Made by a program: the position numbers and the translations under genes. Shown here piece by piece: positions 60,601-64,000 of a DNA stretch of 64,000 nt. The number at the start of each line of letters is the position of its first letter. The stretch's first letter is position 1. The notes beneath the pieces were generated by a model. The model had not been told where the DNA came from and made no database searches. It saw only the letters and a list, made by a program, of their open reading frames with translations. The stretch is from JABWAN01 sp041918175 (GTDB lineage: Bacteria > Zhuqueibacterota > Zhuqueibacteria > Zhuqueibacterales > Zhuqueibacteraceae), in NCBI GenBank assembly GCA_041918175.1, contig JAYRWE010000094.1, positions 248,001-312,000 of the forward strand. The letters run 5' to 3'.

Positions 60601-61351
60601 CGGGCACCAACTCGTCTTTCGGAAATTTTTTGAGCAGTTCGAGATAGTTCTGCTCGGCGAGTTGATAGTGACCGACCTGCTCTTGCAATCGCCCGTGCAG
60701 AAAATAAGCTTGCGCGTTGAGCAACGTTTCGGGAAAAGAACGCAGCGTGCGTTCGGCCTCTTGCAAGGCGCGCTCATATTCGCCCGCGGCAGAAAAACTT
60801 TGCACGAGCATGAGATGCGCGGGCAAACGTTGCGCGCTTTGTGGATAGTCTTCAATCAAAGCATACAAACTCGTGCGCGCTTTTTGTGAGTCACCCAACT
60901 GCTGCCACAGCGCGCCGGCTTGATAGCGCGCGAGCGGCGCGCGCTCGCTGCGCGGATGCAGCGCGACGAAACGTTGCAGCGTGAGCGCGGCGTGTTCGAG
61001 ATGTCCTTGCAGCTTTTGACTCTCCGCCAAACGTAGCCGCACCTCTTCGATGCTTTGATGAAAGGGATAGCGCATTTCAAACGTGCGATACGCAGCTTCG
61101 GCCGCGGCATAGCGACGCAATGCCATATTGGCTTCGGCGTCGAGCTTCCACACTTCGGCAAGCTCTTGCGCATCGGGATAGCGCGTGCGAAACGCTTCGA
61201 GCTGCGCGAGGCAGAGATCATGATAGCCTTCGTTGAATAACTTTTGTGCGTAAAGAAAATCATCGTTGGCGGGCGAAGGTTGCGCGAACGCGGTTTGAAG
61301 CAACAAAAGCAGATTGAGGCAAAGCAAGAGCGGGAGTTTACGGGAGTGCAT
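57692..61351 (-). CDS. Large exported TPR-repeat protein
   Basis: Exported protein of 1219 residues: a signal peptide (~6-24, 'LLLCLNLLLLLQTAFAQ') then a near-continuous array of TPR repeats such as 'DAQELAEVWKLDAEANMALRRYAAAEAAYRTFE', 'QLAEQNYLELLKKFP', 'AYLRFLALHREAPEVPAVLLEAARL' and 'FVSAERIFRKLSKDYRDTP' (motif fragments), over 20 by style, many like the outer-membrane lipoprotein / YbgF-type repeats. It ends with 'GNNCGMAKKLFQQI'-like helices. It probably scaffolds envelope complexes or cell-wall metabolism. No partner is adjacent, but the SprA/T9SS systems of this window use such proteins. Confidence 0.82.
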   Translation of the reverse strand: MHSRKLPLLLCLNLLLLLQTAFAQPSPANDDFLYAQKLFNEGYHDLCLAQLEAFRTRYPDAQELAEVWKLDAEANMALRRYAAAEAAYRTFEMRYPFHQSIEEVRLRLAESQKLQGHLEHAALTLQRFVALHPRSERAPLARYQAGALWQQLGDSQKARTSLYALIEDYPQSAQRLPAHLMLVQSFSAAGEYERALQEAERTLRSFPETLLNAQAYFLHGRLQEQVGHYQLAEQNYLELLKKFPKDELVPATHARLAELQFARGDLAAAMASLNLATQTAPAAMKNQLALRAAEMYLRVGQTSEAATALQKFEVVASDSVTKLVYFYLLGALHDKLSQREEALRVYQQAAQFSTATEAASDSTSAVPVHRRQRSMWHVAQLQFETQQYDAALQVCRQYRREHPNGVLRDALLYLEARVQQFGFKNLTAAQRLFDELLRDYAKSVFVDEAQFALAETYEAARELRLAQLQWQRFLQLYPASPLAEAAQNKLRLLAEATSADSPNALSQLSEALLQANEKASREEFLVSLARLNYERHNYRAVLHYAQTATESATTTVVTREAAFLLGASYFQLAERVRQQNEDAHALQDSARLALQNLSSNERDAWSTKAEAVLARLWLTPETPRNTTTLARADSLLVLNETEQDFDALRVWAARARKSLSAPSDSAASTQIVHALTKVAENAASAARDEALYELASWHWQRGDSANAMRSLEAMRASKTHDVFLAKGQLRQAQWLTQQKQHEAALALLQRMKEEYFYCAFADSASAEMTRLYILMGKFKEALSSMNNASGSAPSDDLARARLHEAAGEYAQAVQAYLRFLALHREAPEVPAVLLEAARLTMQAGAEHLAIGYYEECARRFPNTAHSLEAKFRLADYHFDKEAFDLAQPIYLEAMNEQPESPRAKEALRQWILCLYKTKNFARAEIEAKKFEELNKNERASIAELQYAAGESAVAAKDFVSAERIFRKLSKDYRDTPSGILGDYGLGKALLIQTKTEEALETLTEIPKRYPKHPFLHTVYLGLGDFYQAQQQWDNALTAFAQVAKDSLFDNNYRLAVRSLLDVYDRMGLKDRALALARHYVARFPEDAKALDLKLKVGLLLIDLAQFDDAVAHFKRLKPFVDATVEPEVQYYIGKSHMNAGRFELAIAELLRVKFFSKPSKLPWDVIAMYDAATCYTRINNCGMAKKLFQQIVREQGAASDFGRFANTKVAELSSCNAAN

Positions 61352-61378
61352 GTGCGGTGACGGAGGTTAGATTTTTTT

Positions 61379-61460
61379 CGTAGTCACGCCCCCTTGTGGG
61401 GCGCTGTTGGAGCCAAGAAATTCGCGGTTGCTATCGTGCCCTGCCAGGGAGCAAGGCTAC
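61379..61460. repeat. Palindromic interspersed repeat (CCCCTTGTGGGGC family), copy 2
   Basis: CGTAGTCACGCCCCCTTGTG+GGGC at 61379-61402 closely matches the left arm of the 53741-53824 copy; the right arm (~61436-61460) is degenerate. Confidence 0.65.
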
Positions 61461-61846
61461 TCTGCAACCTCACCGAAAATTCTTTTGCGCTGCTCATTGA
61501 AATCGAAGTAAGCATGTTGCGTGCGTAATTCGAACAAGTCGCGCGCGTCGAGGTCTCTATCCAAAAGCACGATCCCGCGCGTGGTGATGGCGCGAAGCAA
61601 ATCGAGATTTTCGAGGCGATCTAGAAAAGTTATATCCAAATTTTCGTGCGTGGTTTTCTTGCCCAAACGTTGAATGACGCCCAAACGCTCGTCGAGCGCC
61701 AGCTTGCGCGCGGGATAGACGGCAATATCGATGTCGCTCATTGGCGTTTGCTCGCCGGTAACATATGAACCGAAGAGATAGGCAAACACAATCTCGCTTT
61801 CAGAAGCGAGCGCCTCGCGCAAAATTTTCAGATCGAGTTCGGGCAT
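61457..61846 (-). CDS. MntA-like nucleotidyltransferase (orphan antitoxin-type)
   Basis: Protein of 129 residues of the minimal nucleotidyltransferase fold: 'AYLFGSYVTGEQTPMSDIDIAVYP' gives the GSx10DxD motif and 'ENLDITFLDRLENLDLLRAI' the third Asp. In HepT-MntA (type VII) toxin-antitoxin systems this protein adenylylates the HEPN toxin HepT. No HEPN gene is adjacent on either side, so it is an orphan or a house-keeping relative. Confidence 0.85.
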   Translation of the reverse strand: MPELDLKILREALASESEIVFAYLFGSYVTGEQTPMSDIDIAVYPARKLALDERLGVIQRLGKKTTHENLDITFLDRLENLDLLRAITTRGIVLLDRDLDARDLFELRTQHAYFDFNEQRKRIFGEVAE

Positions 61847-62173
61847 GGTTGCATGACTGGTTTTGCGAAAAATTAAGCCGGGCGATGCTGGATGTCAAGG
61901 CGATTTTCGGTGGTGCTTATGGTATTACTCTGAAAAAACTATCACGACCGCGAAGATGTTGTAGCGCAGGCATCCTTGCCTGCTTGGTTTGCAGACTGGA
62001 AGTCTGCGTTACGAATGCTGATTTTCAAAATCGGCAACCACGCTCCTAAACGTGTCATTCAGTAGGAATCTTTTTTAGCTCTTGGCCTCATCTCCAGTAC
62101 TCAAAAAGATTCCTTCAGAATGACAGCGTGAGGTGCATGCCGCGGCAATGCCGATTCTGATCGTCAACTTTCA
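61847..62173. repeat. Repeat-rich gene-free interval
   Basis: It holds a GCAGGCATCCTTGCCTGC palindrome (61966-61983) with a neighbouring GCAGACTGGAAGTCTGC (61991-62007), and the better copy of the TGTCATTC family: arms 62053-62075 and 62103-62125 match 21 of 23. No gene is seen. Confidence 0.6.
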
Positions 62174-64000
62174 TTAAATGAACCGCAGATTCCCATACTT
62201 CACCACGATTTTCTTTTGCCCGCGATCTTCGAAATCAACCGTGACTTTCATCTTTTCGCCTTTGCCTTCGACGGAGATGATGCGGCCGCGGCCGAACGAG
62301 GTGTGTTGCACCCATTGGCCGGAGCGAATCATATTGGTTTCTTGCGATTCGTCTTCATACACGGGCATGCTCGTGTCCGGCTCGTAACTCGGCTCCGGTT
62401 CGGGCACACGCACGCGTTTCATTACGGTCTGCTCGACGAAATCCGCATGCAGTTCCGCGAGAAAGCGCGAAGGCAGCGTCGAGCTTGCTTCATTGCCGAA
62501 GCGCGCGCGCGCGAACGCATACGTGATATAAAGTTTTTCTTTCGCGCGCGTGGCCCCGACATAAAACAAACGGCGCTCTTCTTCCAAATCCGAATCGCTT
62601 TCTTCCTGCCGCAACAATGGAAAGAGACCTTCTTCCAAGCCGGTGAGGAACACCACGGGAAACTCCAAGCCTTTCGCGCTGTGCAGCGTCATGAGCGTCA
62701 CCGCGTTGCCTTTGTCATCCCATTGATCATAGTCCGTGATGAGCGCGACAAGTTCGAGAAAGCCGTCGATGGTTGCGCCGGGATTCTCGCGCGCAAACTC
62801 GCCGATGGCGTCGAGCAACTCGCGGATGTTGTCGATGCGTTCTTGCGCCGCTTCTTTTTTGAGCAGTTGAATGATGTTGGTGTCATCCACCAGCGCGTTG
62901 CACCATTCCGCCAAAGAGAACTTGCTCTTCAAATCAACATACTTTTTGATGAAGGCATGAAAGCCCGCGACCTTTTCGCGCAAGCTGGCGGAGAGCGCGG
63001 TGAGGCTTTGCGCTTTGCCGAGCGCATCATAGAGCGTGAGATTCCGCTCGCGCGCGTGCTGCTCGAGTTTTTTAATCGTCACGTCGCCGATGCCGCGCAG
63101 CGGATAGTTGATGATGCGCAATAAGCTCACGCTGTCCGCAGGATTGGCGACAACGCGCAGATAGGCGAGAATGTCTTTCACTTCTTTGCGCTCATAAAAA
63201 CGCAAGCCGCCGACGATGATATACGGAATGCCGTTGCGGCGAAACACGTCTTCGAGCAGACGCGATTGCGCATTGGTGCGATAGAGCACGGCGAAGTCGC
63301 GGAAGCTGCGGTTGTAATGGCGGCCGTCGCCGTTGTATGTGAACGCGCCGCTGATTTTTTCAAACACGAGCTGCGCTTCATGAAAGCCGGAGGCCGCGGC
63401 CAACACTTGCACGCGCTCGCCGTCTTCGCGCTGCGTCCAGAGTTTTTTCTCCATGCGCGCTTTGTTGTTGACGATGACGGAGTGCGCGGCTTCGAGAATG
63501 TTGCGCGTGGAGCGATAGTTTTGTTCGAGGCGAAAAATTTGGCAATCGGGATAGTCGGCTTCGAACTCTAAAATATTGCGCAAGTCCGCGCCGCGCCAAC
63601 GATAAATGGATTGATCGTCATCGCCGACCACGAAAAGATTGCGGCTGCTGCCCGCGAGCGCTTTGAGCCAAAAGTATTGCACGCGATTCGTGTCTTGAAA
63701 CTCGTCGACTAAAAAATATTGAAAGCGCTGGTGATAATGCGCGAGCACTTCGGGATAGCGGCGAAAGAGCTCGAGGGGATAGAGCAAAAGGTCGTCGAAG
63801 TCCATCGCGTTGTTTTCCGCGAGGCGGCGTTGATAAACGGCATAAACTTTCGCAATGAGATCTTGCTTGGGTTGGTTCACAGTCGCGGCGTATTGCTCGG
63901 GAAATTGAAATGCATTCTTCGCGCGCGAAATACAATTGCGCGCGTACGCGGGCGCTATTTGATCGGTGGGAATGAGCAATTCTTCGAGCACGCGGCGCAA
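62174..64000 (-). CDS. UvrD/PcrA-type DNA helicase (5' end outside the window)
   Basis: Superfamily 1 DNA helicase; the visible 608 residues lack the N-terminal Walker A because the gene runs off the right edge of the window. It contains 'NAMDFDDLLLYPLELFRRYP', Walker B 'YFLVDEFQDTNRVQYFWLKAL', 'VVGDDDQSIYRWRGADLRNIL', 'LEQNYRSTRNILEAA', 'AVLYRTNAQSRLLEDVFRRN', 'VTLMTLHSAKGLEFPVVFLTG' and 'RRLFYVGATRAKEKLYI', and a PcrA-type C-terminal Tudor-like end 'VKVTVDFEDRGQKKIVVKYG'-like. It unwinds DNA during repair and replication in the cytoplasm. Confidence 0.95.
   Translation of the reverse strand: MRRVLEELLIPTDQIAPAYARNCISRAKNAFQFPEQYAATVNQPKQDLIAKVYAVYQRRLAENNAMDFDDLLLYPLELFRRYPEVLAHYHQRFQYFLVDEFQDTNRVQYFWLKALAGSSRNLFVVGDDDQSIYRWRGADLRNILEFEADYPDCQIFRLEQNYRSTRNILEAAHSVIVNNKARMEKKLWTQREDGERVQVLAAASGFHEAQLVFEKISGAFTYNGDGRHYNRSFRDFAVLYRTNAQSRLLEDVFRRNGIPYIIVGGLRFYERKEVKDILAYLRVVANPADSVSLLRIINYPLRGIGDVTIKKLEQHARERNLTLYDALGKAQSLTALSASLREKVAGFHAFIKKYVDLKSKFSLAEWCNALVDDTNIIQLLKKEAAQERIDNIRELLDAIGEFARENPGATIDGFLELVALITDYDQWDDKGNAVTLMTLHSAKGLEFPVVFLTGLEEGLFPLLRQEESDSDLEEERRLFYVGATRAKEKLYITYAFARARFGNEASSTLPSRFLAELHADFVEQTVMKRVRVPEPEPSYEPDTSMPVYEDESQETNMIRSGQWVQHTSFGRGRIISVEGKGEKMKVTVDFEDRGQKKIVVKYGNLRFI

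Overview
The window looks like chromosomal DNA of an uncultured member of the Fibrobacteres-Chlorobi-Bacteroidetes side of the tree, most like candidate division KSB1 or a Calditrichaeota/Ignavibacteria relative. The reasons are a full-length SprA-type type IX secretion (T9SS) translocon, secreted proteins with T9SS-like C-terminal sorting domains (one type-A-like 'NNYPNPFNP' tail, one type-B-like 'TPNGD' tail), a PorP/SprF-like barrel, two LptF/LptG permeases and diderm lipoprotein signals. The phylum is an inference from protein style. There is no rRNA or tRNA in the window to settle it.

Layout. 1-3.5 kb: a small stress membrane protein, then a minus-strand LiaF-like sensor / LytS-type kinase / LytTR regulator module. 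3.6-11.2 kb: adenylate kinase-like protein, a lone GH24 lysozyme, ComF, an outer-membrane barrel, an unusual zinc-finger/O6-alkylguanine transferase fusion, M1 aminopeptidase, a retropepsin-like protease and a DUF1460 protein. 11.3-28.1 kb: a minus-strand run of nine genes ending in a hairpin terminator. It encodes a 2425-residue repeat surface protein, a PorP/SprF-like barrel, an ExbB/MotA channel fused to Ig-like domains, two ExbD proteins, a TonB-like protein, and two paralogous TPR proteins around a small secreted protein. 28.8-32.4 kb: a T9SS-type-A secreted protein with a long structured leader. 32.7-37.4 kb: YraN, RNase HII, a cyclase-family hydrolase and LptF/LptG. 37.6-44.5 kb: a promoter, a possible short leader RNA with terminator, and the SprA homologue. 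44.7-48.4 kb: asparaginase, PdxJ, YibQ-type deacetylase and a lipoprotein. 48.4-56.2 kb: an accessory stretch with a broken HicB antitoxin, a transmembrane HEAT-NACHT-HEAT ATPase, a duplicated 3' fragment of an aldehyde dehydrogenase gene beside a BrnT/BrnA-like module, a nested inverted-repeat (MITE-like) element, an amidohydrolase, an orphan antitoxin-like gene and a PHP-zinc-ribbon protein. 56.2-64 kb: a class V aminotransferase, a 1219-residue TPR protein, an orphan MntA-like nucleotidyltransferase and the 3' part of a UvrD/PcrA helicase.

How it fits together. The strongest candidate for something undescribed is the 11.3-28.1 kb operon. The giant type-B-tailed repeat protein followed by a PorP/SprF-like gene mirrors the sprB-sprF pair of gliding Bacteroidetes. 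Here the pair is co-encoded with a dedicated proton-motive-force motor set (ExbB-Ig, two ExbD, TonB-like) and TPR lipoproteins. I propose a motor-linked surface adhesin or secretion system that would use the SprA translocon encoded 10 kb away. The second candidate is the membrane-spanning HEAT-NACHT-HEAT protein in the toxin-antitoxin-rich stretch, a plausible STAND-type defence or signalling ATPase. Several families of palindromic interspersed repeats sit in the intergenic gaps.
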